DNA of 54,677 nt from Bacillota bacterium (GTDB lineage Bacteria; Bacillota; Clostridia; Christensenellales; Aristaeellaceae), in the NCBI GenBank assembly GCA_023459275.1, contig JAEWVC010000086.1, forward strand, positions 1 through 54,677. Direction: 5' to 3'. Made by a program: the position numbers and the translations under genes. Of the stretch, positions 25,362-33,431 are shown piece after piece. Below the pieces are notes generated by a model. The model was not told the origin of the DNA and searched no databases. It was given only the letters and a program-made list of their open reading frames with translations. The stretch's first letter is position 1. Each line of letters starts with the position of its first letter.

Positions 25362-25768
25362 ACCATCATCACCGCCACTCCCGCCGCGATCAAAAGGAGG
25401 CTGGCGGCCTTTTCCCACTTGAACCGGGTTTTTGTGAAGCCCATCAGGCCAAACTGGTCAAAAGCCATGCTGCAGGCCATCTGCCCCAGCAGCGTCAGCG
25501 ACAGCGTGGCCGTGACCCCCAGGGCCGTAATGCCCATGTTGCTGGTGACCACGGTAATGATCCCCAGCAGGCCGCCAAGATACATCCAAAGGGGTACGCG
25601 CCGCCTGCCCGGAAGATGCCTGAGGGCCAAAGGCAGCACGCAGGCCAGGCCGACTGCGTGGATTATCACGGTGGCCAGGGGATTGCCATAGGCCTGGCTC
25701 AGCCTGGCGTTGAACAGATTCATGATGGAATACAAAAAGCCGACGGCTGCGCCAAGCACAGCGGGCAT
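25355..25768 (-). CDS. DMT-family membrane protein (YdcZ type), subunit 1
   Basis: This is a 137-residue, five-helix membrane protein of the YdcZ/DUF606 family, with the typical NARLSQAYGNPLATVIIHAVGL start and GLLGIITVVTSNMGI block. It is translationally coupled to a second family member by a seven-base overlap. The pair probably forms a heterodimeric small-molecule exporter. Confidence 0.8.
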   Translation of the reverse strand: MPAVLGAAVGFLYSIMNLFNARLSQAYGNPLATVIIHAVGLACVLPLALRHLPGRRRVPLWMYLGGLLGIITVVTSNMGITALGVTATLSLTLLGQMACSMAFDQFGLMGFTKTRFKWEKAASLLLIAAGVAVMMVW

Positions 25769-25793
25769 AAAAACACCTTCCTTTTCGGGGCGG

Positions 25794-26654
25794 TCACATC
25801 ACGCCGCGGAACCCCTTGCCGATAATTTCCCCGGTATTGGTGATCAGGATGAAGCAGTGGGGGTCCACCTCCCTGGCAAACTGGCGCAGATGCACAGCTT
25901 GGGTGCGGTTCACCACGGTCAGCAGCACGGTGCGGTTCTCATGGGTATAGGCGCCCTCTCCGTGGAGGATGGTGGCACCCCGGTGCAGCGTACCCACCAC
26001 AAAATTCAAAATCGGCTCCGGGGCGGCGGTAATGATGTGGAAGCATTTGTTGATCTTGATGTTCTCCAGCACCAGGTCCACCAAAAGCGCCTTGATGAGC
26101 AAACCTAAAATGGAAAACAGCCCTGTTTCCACGCCAAAGGCGGCCATGGCCCCCAGGGTGATGCTGAAATCCACCGCAAACAGCGCGTTTCCAATGTTCA
26201 GGGAGGTATACTTTTTCAGGATCATGGCCACGATGTCCGTGCCGCCGCTGGAGGCCCCGATATTGAACAAAATCGCCGAACCTACCGCCGGCAGCGCCAC
26301 GGCGAAAATCAGCTCCAGCAGCGGCTGGGTGGTCAGCGGCGCCGGCAGCGGGATCACTTTTTCCAAGATCCAGATGATGCTTGAAAACAGCGTGCTGGCG
26401 TAGGCTGTGCGCAGCCCGAAGGACCGGCCGAAAACCGCGAAGCCCAGGATCAGCAGCGCCGCGTTGATGATGAAAACGAACGATCCCGCCGTCAGCCCGG
26501 GCACGTAATAGCCCAGAATGATGGAAAGGCCGCTGACGCCGCCTGTGGAAAAATGGTTGGGAAACTTGAAAAAATAGACGCCGATGGACAGCAGAAGCGT
26601 TCCCAGGGTGAGCAGCGCATACTCCTGCGCTCTTTTCCATACCGATCCGGACAT
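25794..26654 (-). CDS. YitT-family membrane protein
   Basis: This is a 286-residue protein. Five or six membrane helices (PF02588-like, with the family block FFKFPNHFSTGGVSGLSIIL near residue 30) are followed by a soluble DUF2179 domain (about the last 80 residues, with HGEGAYTHENRTVLLTVVNR). Members are widespread in Firmicutes; transport or stress roles have been suggested, but the function is unproven. The start follows GGAAGGAAGG; the open frame extends 62 codons upstream without signs of coding. It may be read together with the YdcZ pair 25 bases downstream. Confidence 0.85.
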   Translation of the reverse strand: MSGSVWKRAQEYALLTLGTLLLSIGVYFFKFPNHFSTGGVSGLSIILGYYVPGLTAGSFVFIINAALLILGFAVFGRSFGLRTAYASTLFSSIIWILEKVIPLPAPLTTQPLLELIFAVALPAVGSAILFNIGASSGGTDIVAMILKKYTSLNIGNALFAVDFSITLGAMAAFGVETGLFSILGLLIKALLVDLVLENIKINKCFHIITAAPEPILNFVVGTLHRGATILHGEGAYTHENRTVLLTVVNRTQAVHLRQFAREVDPHCFILITNTGEIIGKGFRGVM

Positions 26655-26781
26655 GATGAGCCTTCCTTCCCGCTTGGCCTGTGCCTGCATCATACCATGC
26701 CGGGCCATGGCCCGCAAGGGGCAAGGCACAAAGCGGCCGGCGGCGTCAAACGGATGGGAGGAAGCATTTGGGTCCAACAGC

Positions 26782-26827
26782 AAAAAATGCGGCCCCGCGC
26801 TAAAAGGATCTGCGCGGCGCCGCATTT
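26782..26827 (-). terminator. Terminator after queT
   Basis: On the minus strand, AAATGCGGCGCCGCGC (from 26827) pairs with GCGCGGGGCCGCATTT with one mismatch. It is followed by a T run ending at 26782. Confidence 0.8.
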
Positions 26828-26919
26828 CTGCCTGGCACAAATATTCTTTTTACAACAAACAGATGCTGAAATTTTTCGGGAAAGCGCAAAACCTGCCGCA
26901 GCCGCTTTCCAATGGAAGA

Positions 26920-27399
26920 TTATCTCTTTCCAAACAGATCGATCTTTTCCATCGCCTTAAGCAGCGGCAGCCCCAGCAGATACACAACCCCGGCCTGGCC
27001 CAGCGCCACGTACCCCATGGCCGCCCAAAGCTCCACGCCGTTGACCACATGCAGGATGATCCCCACCACCACGGCATTGAGGATCACCGGGGGAAGCGCG
27101 GCCACATACCGGTTTTTCTTGAGAAAATACGTCATGACCGCCGCCACCAAGGTGGTCAGGCTGCCAAAAATTACATCCAGCGGTCCCGCGCCGCCCAACA
27201 AGTTCGCCAGCAGGCACCCCACAAAAAGCCCGGGAATGGCCTCCGGCATCAAGATAGGCAGCAGCGTCATCGCCTCCGCCACCCTGAACTGGACCGCTCC
27301 GTAGCTGATGGGCGCCAGTACATACGTCAGCACGGCATAGACCGCCGCGATGGCTGCGCCAACAGCCAGCCCCATAGGTGTAAAGAAACGCTTTCGCAT
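26920..27399 (-). CDS. queT: QueT-family queuosine-precursor transporter
   Basis: This is a 159-residue protein with five or six membrane helices. It matches QueT (DUF988), the substrate-binding S component of an energy-coupling-factor transporter for queuosine precursors (preQ0/preQ1). Family features are PISYGAVQFRVAEAMTLLP near residue 30 and NLLGGAGPLDVIFGSL near 68. It would depend on a shared EcfAA'T module encoded elsewhere. The start is set at ATG 27399, with GGAAGG about 12 bases upstream. The promoter lies only about 35 bases away, leaving no room for a preQ1 riboswitch. Confidence 0.85.
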   Translation of the reverse strand: MRKRFFTPMGLAVGAAIAAVYAVLTYVLAPISYGAVQFRVAEAMTLLPILMPEAIPGLFVGCLLANLLGGAGPLDVIFGSLTTLVAAVMTYFLKKNRYVAALPPVILNAVVVGIILHVVNGVELWAAMGYVALGQAGVVYLLGLPLLKAMEKIDLFGKR

Positions 27400-27434
27400 A
27401 CGATGACCACGCCTTCCTGGATGATGTTTTGAAG

Positions 27435-27463
27435 AATATACCACACTTGCGCCGGCATATCAA
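27435..27463 (-). promoter_or_regulatory. Sigma-70 promoter of queT
   Basis: Read on the minus strand, TTGATA (27463-27458), a 17-base spacer and TATATT (27440-27435) precede queT. The leader is about 30 bases. Confidence 0.65.
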
Positions 27464-27740
27464 CAGGGCCCGGCGCGCAAAATACGCCTGCCGGGGGAAA
27501 TTCCCTTCTGGCAGGCAAATCCTTTGCGATATGGGGAGGGTTGCGGATTGTCTCATCAGGACAAGGGGCAATGCATTCATTGCAGCGTGGGGAGCTGCTC
27601 TTACAACGAACATCAGAGTCAGTGCTCCCTCAGGGACATTCAGGTTTCGTCCAAACCCGGCATAGGCTCCGGCCAGCCGGACGAAAGCATGTGCTCCAGC
27701 TACAAATGCCGCGGGAAGTAGAGGGCCGCATGGCATGGCG
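27464..27740. other. Gene-poor segment with small hairpins
   Basis: No convincing gene is present. GCCTGCC (27486-27492) and GGCAGGC (27510-27516) frame an inner GGGAA/TTCCC, making a cruciform-like palindrome. Between 27540 and 27735 there are short hairpins such as TTGTC/GACAA, and a minus-strand open frame of doubtful coding value. It could hold a small RNA, but the sequence alone does not show it. Confidence 0.3.
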
Positions 27741-27772
27741 GGAAGGGAACTTTTTGTAAAAAGTTCCCTTCC
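27741..27772 (-). repeat. Hairpin element, copy 1
   Basis: GGAAGGGAACTTTTT (27741-27755) and AAAAAGTTCCCTTCC (27758-27772) form a perfect 15-bp stem with a two-base loop. On the minus strand it reads with a TTTTTACAAAAA core. Related hairpins lie at 47846-47883 and 51096-51125. It directly follows the structured element copy A on the minus strand and may terminate it. Confidence 0.6.
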
Positions 27773-27782
27773 CTTCCATCTG

Positions 27783-27952
27783 GCTCAATCGTCGCATTAC
27801 TCGCTGCCGCTCGCTTCCCCAACGCCCTCAATGGTCGCGTTGCTGCGCTGCCGCTGGCACCGCTCCCTTTCGGGCGCCTCCTTCACCCTGCCCTATTCTG
27901 CCACTGGCAGGGGCAGGGTTACGGAGCCCCTCCCTGAAAAACTTCACAAGGA
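27783..27952 (-). repeat. Dispersed structured element, copy A
   Basis: This is one of two copies (the other at 51156-51315, plus). On the minus strand it reads CCTTGTGAAG, then GGCTCCGTA (27928-27920), then the stem CCTGCCC (27917-27911)/GGGCAGG (27893-27887) enclosing CTGCC-AGT-GGCAG. A GAAA tetraloop hairpin (CCC-GAAA-GGG) and GCGACCATTGAG (27838-27827) follow, with a second GCGACGATTGAG at 27795-27784. It contains no open frame and looks like a structured RNA or a small non-autonomous repeat. Confidence 0.55.
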
Positions 27953-27968
27953 GACCTTTATCAGGATC

Positions 27969-28053
27969 TGTTTCGAACAAATGATTTATCCGTAAGCAAA
28001 TTTGTTCCGGCAATGTTCGTTGCCGGATGTTTTTTGGGGCGCATTTCGAAACA
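27969..28053 (+). other. Nested hairpins upstream of the lacI-type gene
   Basis: TGTTTCGAA (27969-27977) pairs with TTCGAAACA (28045-28053). GAACAAAT (27975-27982) pairs with ATTTGTTC (28000-28007). CCGGCAA (28007-28013) pairs with TTGCCGG (28020-28026), followed by ATG and six T residues, so the last hairpin resembles a terminator. No gene precedes it on this strand. The outer and second stems share bases and would compete. Confidence 0.45.
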
Positions 28054-28126
28054 TCTTCAAGGTGTCGGCATTTGCTGCTGCTTTTTTTACCAGCTTTCAC
28101 CACCTTGGGGAAATATTGCAGACCCC

Positions 28127-28155
28127 TTGACAAGCCACGGAAATGAAGATACACT
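28127..28155 (+). promoter_or_regulatory. Sigma-70 promoter of the lacI-type gene
   Basis: A perfect TTGACA (28127-28132), a 17-base spacer and TACACT (28150-28155) form a strong promoter. Confidence 0.8.
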
Positions 28156-28170
28156 GTACCCATAACATAC

Positions 28171-28178
28171 ACACGTGT
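28171..28178. promoter_or_regulatory. Possible operator palindrome
   Basis: The palindrome ACACGTGT lies just downstream of the predicted transcription start of the lacI-type gene, a position where autorepression is common. LacI-family sites normally have a central CG, as here. Binding is inferred. Confidence 0.35.
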
Positions 28179-28207
28179 TTATATTGCGAAACGGAGGAAC
28201 CGCGCCT

Positions 28208-29221
28208 GTGAACGACTTGCGCAGGGCAACGCGGGCGGATGTGGCCAGGCTGGCCCAGGTGAGCGAGACGGTGGTTTCGTATGTGCTCAACGAAAACCGC
28301 TATGTCCGTCAGGACAAGCGGGAGCGGGTGCTCAAGGCGGTGGAGGAGCTGAACTACCAGCCCAACCCCGTGGCGCGCACCTTAAAGGGCAAACGGTCCG
28401 ACCATATCGCCTTCATCGCCGACCAGATCGACAACGAACACTTTGGCAAGATCATTGAGGAGATGGACCGCCAGGCCTACGACAGCGGGCTGATCATCTC
28501 CCTGTGCGCCACCCGCAACGACGACCGATTCGTTGCGCAAATGCTTGGCCGGCGCTTTGACGGCATCGTCATCAGTTCCATCAGCCTTTCGGAGCAGCAC
28601 ATCGCCCAGTTTGTCCAGGCGGGCCTGCCGGTGGTGGTGCTGATGAACAGGGATTACGATGCGCTGCCCTCCCAGGCGGGAAGGATCTATACGGGGCTGT
28701 ATGAGGGCGCCAGGGCCTGCGTGCGCCATCTTCATCAGGAATGCGGGCGTTCCAGGATCCTCTACATTGACCGCTTCAGCGCCCACGGCAACTATTCCAG
28801 CATGCAGGACCTCCGCTACCGGGGTTTCGTGCACCAGATGCGGGAAAGCGGCCTGCCCCTTTCCGAATCGAACATTATCACCGGCTGCCGCAGCGAGGAA
28901 GAGGTAGTGGAAACCATTGTGCAGCGCATTCAAAGCGGGTTTTGCGCCGATGCGCTGTTTGGCCGGAACGACCGGCTGGCCGCCCTGGGGGCGCTGGCAC
29001 TTAGGGAGCTGAAAAAGGAGATTCCCAAGGACGTGTCGCTTATCGGCTTTGACAACTCCACCCTGAGCCGTTACGTCACCCCGCCCCTGACCACCATGGA
29101 GATCGACCGGCCCCTGATCGCCCAGGCCGCCATCCAGATGCTGCAGGAATTGATCGAAGGCCGCAAGGTATTGGACCGCCATTTTGAAACGCGGCTGATC
29201 CGCAGGGGCAGCACCATCTAG
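28208..29221 (+). CDS. LacI-family transcriptional regulator
   Basis: This is a 337-residue repressor-type protein. The N-terminal LacI helix-turn-helix (ATRADVARLAQVSETVVSYV) and hinge (NPVARTLKGKRSDHIAFI) are followed by a periplasmic-binding-protein-like effector domain, ending with the usual SLIGFDNSTLSRYVTPPLTT and MEIDRP blocks. GTG 28208 is preferred as the start because GGAGG lies ten bases upstream; another GTG at 28175 has no ribosome site. It is followed by a complete sugar uptake and catabolism operon and is almost certainly its regulator, with the sugar or its phosphate as effector. Confidence 0.88.
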   Translation: MNDLRRATRADVARLAQVSETVVSYVLNENRYVRQDKRERVLKAVEELNYQPNPVARTLKGKRSDHIAFIADQIDNEHFGKIIEEMDRQAYDSGLIISLCATRNDDRFVAQMLGRRFDGIVISSISLSEQHIAQFVQAGLPVVVLMNRDYDALPSQAGRIYTGLYEGARACVRHLHQECGRSRILYIDRFSAHGNYSSMQDLRYRGFVHQMRESGLPLSESNIITGCRSEEEVVETIVQRIQSGFCADALFGRNDRLAALGALALRELKKEIPKDVSLIGFDNSTLSRYVTPPLTTMEIDRPLIAQAAIQMLQELIEGRKVLDRHFETRLIRRGSTI

Positions 29222-29293
29222 GGCGTGTACGAAAGATAATTTCCGGCAGGGGCTCCGGTAAATCCGTGGAACAGAAAGGTCTTTTGATCCGCC

Positions 29294-29313
29294 GAGTACA
29301 TTCGAGTGTACTC
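29294..29313. promoter_or_regulatory. Inverted repeat before the sugar operon
   Basis: GAGTACA (29294-29300) and TGTACTC (29307-29313) form a perfect 7-bp inverted repeat with a six-base centre (TTCGAG). It lies between the regulator gene and the substrate-binding protein gene. It could be an operator for the LacI-type protein, although it does not match the ACACGTGT site upstream. Confidence 0.35.
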
Positions 29314-29372
29314 CTTCTTCAGGAAACCGCATGGCGACATGCGTAAATACAAGACCCAAAGGAGGAACCCCC

Positions 29373-30626
29373 ATGAAAAAATCCCTGGCGGTACTGGTTG
29401 TCCTTTCCATTCTCTTTACCTGCCTGGCCGGCATGGCCCAGGCCGCGCCCGTGACGCTTCAAATTGCCAACTATGCTGTGCTGGAGGCCGGCTACGAGCC
29501 CTTCTGGACCAGCATCAAGGATGGCTTTGAGGCGGCCAACCCGGACATCAAGATCGAATGGGTGACGGCGCCCTACGGCGAGATCGTCAACCAGGTGATC
29601 AATATGGCCGGCGGCGGCACCAAGGTGGATATGCTCTTTGGGGAAATCGGCTGGGTGTCCGGCATGGAAGACGCCGGCCTGGCCTACCCCATCGGCGATA
29701 TCCTGAGCGCCGGCTACATCGCGGACTTCTACTCCTCGATCCTGGAGTCCTTCATGATCGATGGGAAGGCTTACGCGCTGCCGCTGTACGTGTCGCCCTA
29801 CGTGCTCTACTACAACAAGGACATCTTTGCAAAGGCGGGCCTTGACCCTGAAGCCCCTCCCGCCACCTATGACGAAATGCTGGCCGCCGCCGAAAAGATC
29901 GCGCCACTCACCACAGCCGACGGCAACAAGATCTATGCCTTCGGGCAGACCACCGCGTCGGTGCCTGTGTCCGGCTCCTCCTTAACGGCCATGATCATGA
30001 ACTTCGGCGGCCATGTGGTAAGCGACGATGGCGCCCTGGCCCTGGACGAGGGTTTCACCCAAGCCATCGAGATGCTCAAGCTGCTCAACGACAAGGGCTA
30101 CAACCCGCAAAACGCCAAGCTCAAGGACCTGCGCAACCTGTTCGCCCTGGGCCAGCTGGCCATGTACTATGACCAGAGCTGGGGCTTCAACGGCATCAAG
30201 AGCATCAACCCCGATGCCGCCAGCTTCACCGCCTCCGCCAAGCCTCTTAAGGGCGGCAGCGGCTCCGGCCAGAGCCTGCTGCAGTCCCACTGCATGATCT
30301 TCACCAACAACGACCCGGCCAAGAAGGATGCCACTGAAAAGTTTATGCAGTACCTGGTGAGCACGGATAATCTGGGCGATTACCTGGCGACCATCACCCC
30401 TGCTTATCCCGCCTGCAAATCCATGGAAAGCGTAACGCTCAACCCCGTGCTGGCGGGCGCCGCCGGCTCCGGTGAAAACGTAATGGCCATGCCGCTGCTG
30501 CCCAGGCTGAGTGACCTGAACCTGGAACTGTGCACCCTGGCCCAGGCCGTGACCGTGAGCGGCACGGATGTGCCTTCGGCGATTGCGGAATTCCAGGCTG
30601 CGGCGGAGAGCATTCTGGCGGAATAA
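29373..30626 (+). CDS. Sugar ABC transporter substrate-binding protein
   Basis: This is a 417-residue extracellular solute-binding protein of family 1 (maltose-binding-like cluster B/D). It has a signal peptide (MKKSLAVLVVLSILF...AQA) without a clear lipobox cysteine in the usual context, which is odd for a Gram-positive binding protein. Family features include YVSPYVLYYNKDIFAKAGLD near residue 140 and the C-terminal AIAEFQAAAESIL. A textbook AAAGGAGG site fixes the start. It is the first gene of the sugar operon; a hairpin after it probably raises its mRNA level relative to the permeases. Confidence 0.88.
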   Translation: MKKSLAVLVVLSILFTCLAGMAQAAPVTLQIANYAVLEAGYEPFWTSIKDGFEAANPDIKIEWVTAPYGEIVNQVINMAGGGTKVDMLFGEIGWVSGMEDAGLAYPIGDILSAGYIADFYSSILESFMIDGKAYALPLYVSPYVLYYNKDIFAKAGLDPEAPPATYDEMLAAAEKIAPLTTADGNKIYAFGQTTASVPVSGSSLTAMIMNFGGHVVSDDGALALDEGFTQAIEMLKLLNDKGYNPQNAKLKDLRNLFALGQLAMYYDQSWGFNGIKSINPDAASFTASAKPLKGGSGSGQSLLQSHCMIFTNNDPAKKDATEKFMQYLVSTDNLGDYLATITPAYPACKSMESVTLNPVLAGAAGSGENVMAMPLLPRLSDLNLELCTLAQAVTVSGTDVPSAIAEFQAAAESILAE

Positions 30627-30672
30627 TCAAAAAGGAACCGGCTTTCCCTTTAACGTACCGGCTTTTTCAGCA

Positions 30673-30709
30673 CCGGGAGGCAATGGCCCGGCGGGTCTTT
30701 GCCTCCCGG
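30673..30709 (+). promoter_or_regulatory. Intercistronic hairpin
   Basis: CCGGGAGGCAA (30673-30683) pairs perfectly with TTGCCTCCCGG (30699-30709). It has no T run, so it is more likely an mRNA-stabilising or partial-attenuation hairpin between the binding-protein and permease genes than a full terminator. Confidence 0.6.
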
Positions 30710-30743
30710 CACTTTTCCCGCCAAAGTGAGGAAGGGGACTCCC

Positions 30744-31679
30744 ATGCATAGCGCCGCATCCGTAAAAAAAACCGCGAGAGCCCTTAGCAGGACGGCTTCC
30801 GACAAGCTGTTTTCCCTGGCGCTTTTAACGCCTGCGGCCATCATGACCACCCTGTTCATCCTGGTGCCGGTCATCGATTCGGTGGTCAAGAGCTTTCAAA
30901 AGTATCAAATCAAAAACATTATCCGAAACATCCCCGGCGAGTGGAACAACTTTGCCAACTATTTGAAGCTGTTCCAGAGTGGCCGTCTGGCGGAGGCCGC
31001 GGCCCATACCCTCGCCTTCGTGGCGGCGGTGGTGATCGCCCAGTTCCTGCTGGGCTTGGCGCTGGCGCTGGTGCTGAACGGCAATATACGGGGCGCCCGG
31101 TTTTTCAGGAGCGTCATGATGACCCCCTGGGTCATCCCCACGGTCATTTCCGCCCTTATCTGGATGTGGATCTACCAGCCCCAGTACGGGCTATTGAAAT
31201 ACCTGCTCTATGCCATGACAGGCGGCCGGGTGGCGGATTTTGCCATGCTCAACAACCCGAGAACCGCCTTGTGGGGCATTGCCGTGGCCGCGCTGTGGAA
31301 GCAGGTGCCCCTGATGGCGCTTTTGATGCTGGCAGGCCTGCAAAATGTGCCGGAGGATATGCTGGAGGCCGCCACCATCGATGGGGCCGGCGCGGTCCGC
31401 CGCTTTCTGAGCATCACCCTCCCCTACCTGAAAAGCGTGATCAAGGTGGCCGTTACCATGTCCATCATCGAAAACTTCAAGCAGTTTCCTTTGTTCCAGA
31501 CCATGACCGGAGGCGGCCCGGACGGTGCAACCACCACGTTTGCCATCTTAAGCTACCGGGAAGCCTTCGTTTCCAACAACCTGGGCTCCGGCGCCGCGGT
31601 CACCACGGTGTGGATGCTGCTGATGATGGTCATCGTGGTTTTGAGCAACCGGCTGCTCCGCGTAAGCGATATGAATTAA
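30744..31679 (+). CDS. Sugar ABC transporter permease (MalF/UgpA type)
   Basis: This is a 311-residue permease with six membrane helices and the ATPase-contacting EAA loop (LEAATIDGAGAVRRFLSITL, near residue 213). It pairs with the next gene's product as a heterodimer. The ribosome site GAGGAAGGGG is eight bases upstream. A frame running antisense and in another phase is not coding. Confidence 0.9.
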   Translation: MHSAASVKKTARALSRTASDKLFSLALLTPAAIMTTLFILVPVIDSVVKSFQKYQIKNIIRNIPGEWNNFANYLKLFQSGRLAEAAAHTLAFVAAVVIAQFLLGLALALVLNGNIRGARFFRSVMMTPWVIPTVISALIWMWIYQPQYGLLKYLLYAMTGGRVADFAMLNNPRTALWGIAVAALWKQVPLMALLMLAGLQNVPEDMLEAATIDGAGAVRRFLSITLPYLKSVIKVAVTMSIIENFKQFPLFQTMTGGGPDGATTTFAILSYREAFVSNNLGSGAAVTTVWMLLMMVIVVLSNRLLRVSDMN

Positions 31680-31691
31680 GGAGGCGCAGCC

Positions 31692-32531
31692 ATGAAGCAC
31701 CGGAAAAAAGCAGGCGCCGCGGCCTCCTACCTCCTGCTGGCCCTCATCCTGGTTTTTTTGCTCTTTCCCCTACTGTGGATGGTGCTCACCAGCCTGAAGA
31801 CCAACATGGAGGCCTACCGCTACCCGCCCACTTTCGTACCCCGGGAGATAACCACCCAGGCGTACGTAAACCTGTTCACCAAACAGAACGATTTTTTCAT
31901 CTACTACCGAAACAATTTTGTGATCTCCCTGGGCACCAGCGCGCTGACGACGCTGCTGGCCATGTTTTCCGGCTATGCTTTGTCCAGGTTCCATTTCAAA
32001 TGGAACAAATGGATGGTGGCGGCGCTGGTCACTTCCCAGATGTTCCCCATCATCAGCAGGATGATCTCCCTGTACAGCCTCATGGGCAAGGTGGGCCTCA
32101 TCAACACCCACGCGGGGCTGCTGCTGGCGCTCACCGCCGCCATGCTGCCCTTCTGCACCATCCTCATGAGCAGCTTCTTTGACGGCGTTCCCCTGGCCAT
32201 TGAGGAGGCGGCCCGGGTGGACGGCGCGGGGCGGTTTGGCATCCTGTTCAAAATCGTCATGCCCCTGGTGTCCTCGGGCATCGTGGCCGTGGCCATCTAT
32301 GCCTGTCTGATGACCTGGGACGATTATCTTCACGCCGCCACCCTCATCCAGACCGATGCCCTGCGCACGCTGTCGGTGGGCATCGCACTTCGGTATCTGG
32401 GGGAGCTTTCCTACGACTGGTCACTGATCAATACCATCTCCGTGGTGGGGATGCTGCCCATGGTGTGCGTGTTCTTCTTCTTTCAGAAATTTATGATCAA
32501 GGGCCTGGTGGCCGGGGCGGTCAAGGGCTGA
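31692..32531 (+). CDS. Sugar ABC transporter permease (MalG/UgpE type)
   Basis: This is a 279-residue permease with six membrane helices and the EAA loop EEAARVDGAGRFGILFKIVM near residue 175. It starts 12 bases after the first permease with GGAGG in the gap. No ABC ATPase gene occurs anywhere in the operon, so the importer probably uses a shared MsmX/MsiK-type ATPase encoded elsewhere, as is common in Firmicutes. Confidence 0.9.
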   Translation: MKHRKKAGAAASYLLLALILVFLLFPLLWMVLTSLKTNMEAYRYPPTFVPREITTQAYVNLFTKQNDFFIYYRNNFVISLGTSALTTLLAMFSGYALSRFHFKWNKWMVAALVTSQMFPIISRMISLYSLMGKVGLINTHAGLLLALTAAMLPFCTILMSSFFDGVPLAIEEAARVDGAGRFGILFKIVMPLVSSGIVAVAIYACLMTWDDYLHAATLIQTDALRTLSVGIALRYLGELSYDWSLINTISVVGMLPMVCVFFFFQKFMIKGLVAGAVKG

Positions 32532-32549
32532 ACGCGAGGTACAAAGCAA

Positions 32550-33404
32550 ATGCTGGGTTCCCATACGGACATGCTGAAAAAGGCCCGGGCCGGCGGCTAC
32601 GCGGTGCCGGCCATCAATACCCAGGGCGGGAATTACGACATCATCTGGGCCATTTGCCGGGCCGCCCAGGAGCTGCGCTCCCCCATCATCCTGGCCCATT
32701 ACGCCTCCACCGGGGCATATTCGGGCAATGACTGGTTTGTGGAGGTCAGCCGCTGGTGCGCCGCCAAAGTGGATGTACCGGTGTCCATCCATCTGGACCA
32801 CGGGGACAGCCTTGCGCTGTGCCGGGAGGCGGTGGACCTTGGCTTCACCTCCGTAATGATCGACGGGTCCACGCTCCCTGTTGAAAAAAACGCTGCGCTT
32901 ACCAAGGAGGTCACCGCGCTGTGCAGGCCTCTTGGCATCCATGTGGAGGCGGAGATCGGCGAGCTCCAGCGGCTTAATGCCGAGGGGGCGCAGATGCCCA
33001 GCAAGAACATTGCCGACGTAAAGCAGGTACGGGAGTTTTTGAACCTTTGCAGGCCGGATTCCCTGGCCATCGGCATCGGCAACGCCCATGGCTACTACAG
33101 GGGCGAGCCGGACATCCACCTGGAGGTCCTGGAGGCGGTGTGCGGCTTTACGGACCTGCCCCTGGTTCTCCACGGCTGCACCGGCATGCGCCCGGAGATC
33201 ATCCGCCGCTCCCTTTCCATGGGGATCGCCAAGATCAATTTCGGCACGGAGATCCGCTACAAGTACCTGCAATACTATGAGCAAGGCATCCGGGAACTGA
33301 ACCACCAAGGCCACTCCTGGAAGGTGTCGCAGTTCGCCAACGACCGCCTCGCCGGGGACATCCGCGCGATCATCCGCCTCTCCGGGTCGGAGGGCAAGGC
33401 ATAA
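32550..33404 (+). CDS. Class II aldolase (GatY/KbaY/Fba family)
   Basis: This is a 284-residue Zn-dependent class II aldolase. Visible are the Zn-binding HLDHG (catalytic Asp and His near residue 82), VEAEIGE (near 134), GNAHGYYRGEP (His near 178), VLHGCTGM (His near 206), and the phosphate-binding block KINFGTEIR near 228. Family members cleave ketose-1,6-bisphosphates or ketose-1-phosphates to DHAP and an aldehyde. In this operon it would act after NagA and the SIS isomerase, but no kinase is encoded nearby to make a bisphosphate. Confidence 0.87.
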   Translation: MLGSHTDMLKKARAGGYAVPAINTQGGNYDIIWAICRAAQELRSPIILAHYASTGAYSGNDWFVEVSRWCAAKVDVPVSIHLDHGDSLALCREAVDLGFTSVMIDGSTLPVEKNAALTKEVTALCRPLGIHVEAEIGELQRLNAEGAQMPSKNIADVKQVREFLNLCRPDSLAIGIGNAHGYYRGEPDIHLEVLEAVCGFTDLPLVLHGCTGMRPEIIRRSLSMGIAKINFGTEIRYKYLQYYEQGIRELNHQGHSWKVSQFANDRLAGDIRAIIRLSGSEGKA

Positions 33405-33431
33405 TTTATTGTCGGTAAGGAAGGATTTGCT

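Noticed and set aside
27400..27530. A preQ1 riboswitch in front of queT
   Set aside because: A good promoter lies so close to the gene that the leader is only about 30 bases, and no preQ1 aptamer consensus was seen. The hairpin at 27486-27516 is upstream of that promoter.
26957..27736. A 259-codon minus-strand frame upstream of and overlapping queT
   Set aside because: It overlaps queT in another phase, has no ribosome site and crosses the queT promoter. Its first 70 codons look mildly protein-like and may deserve a database search, but I cannot support a gene.
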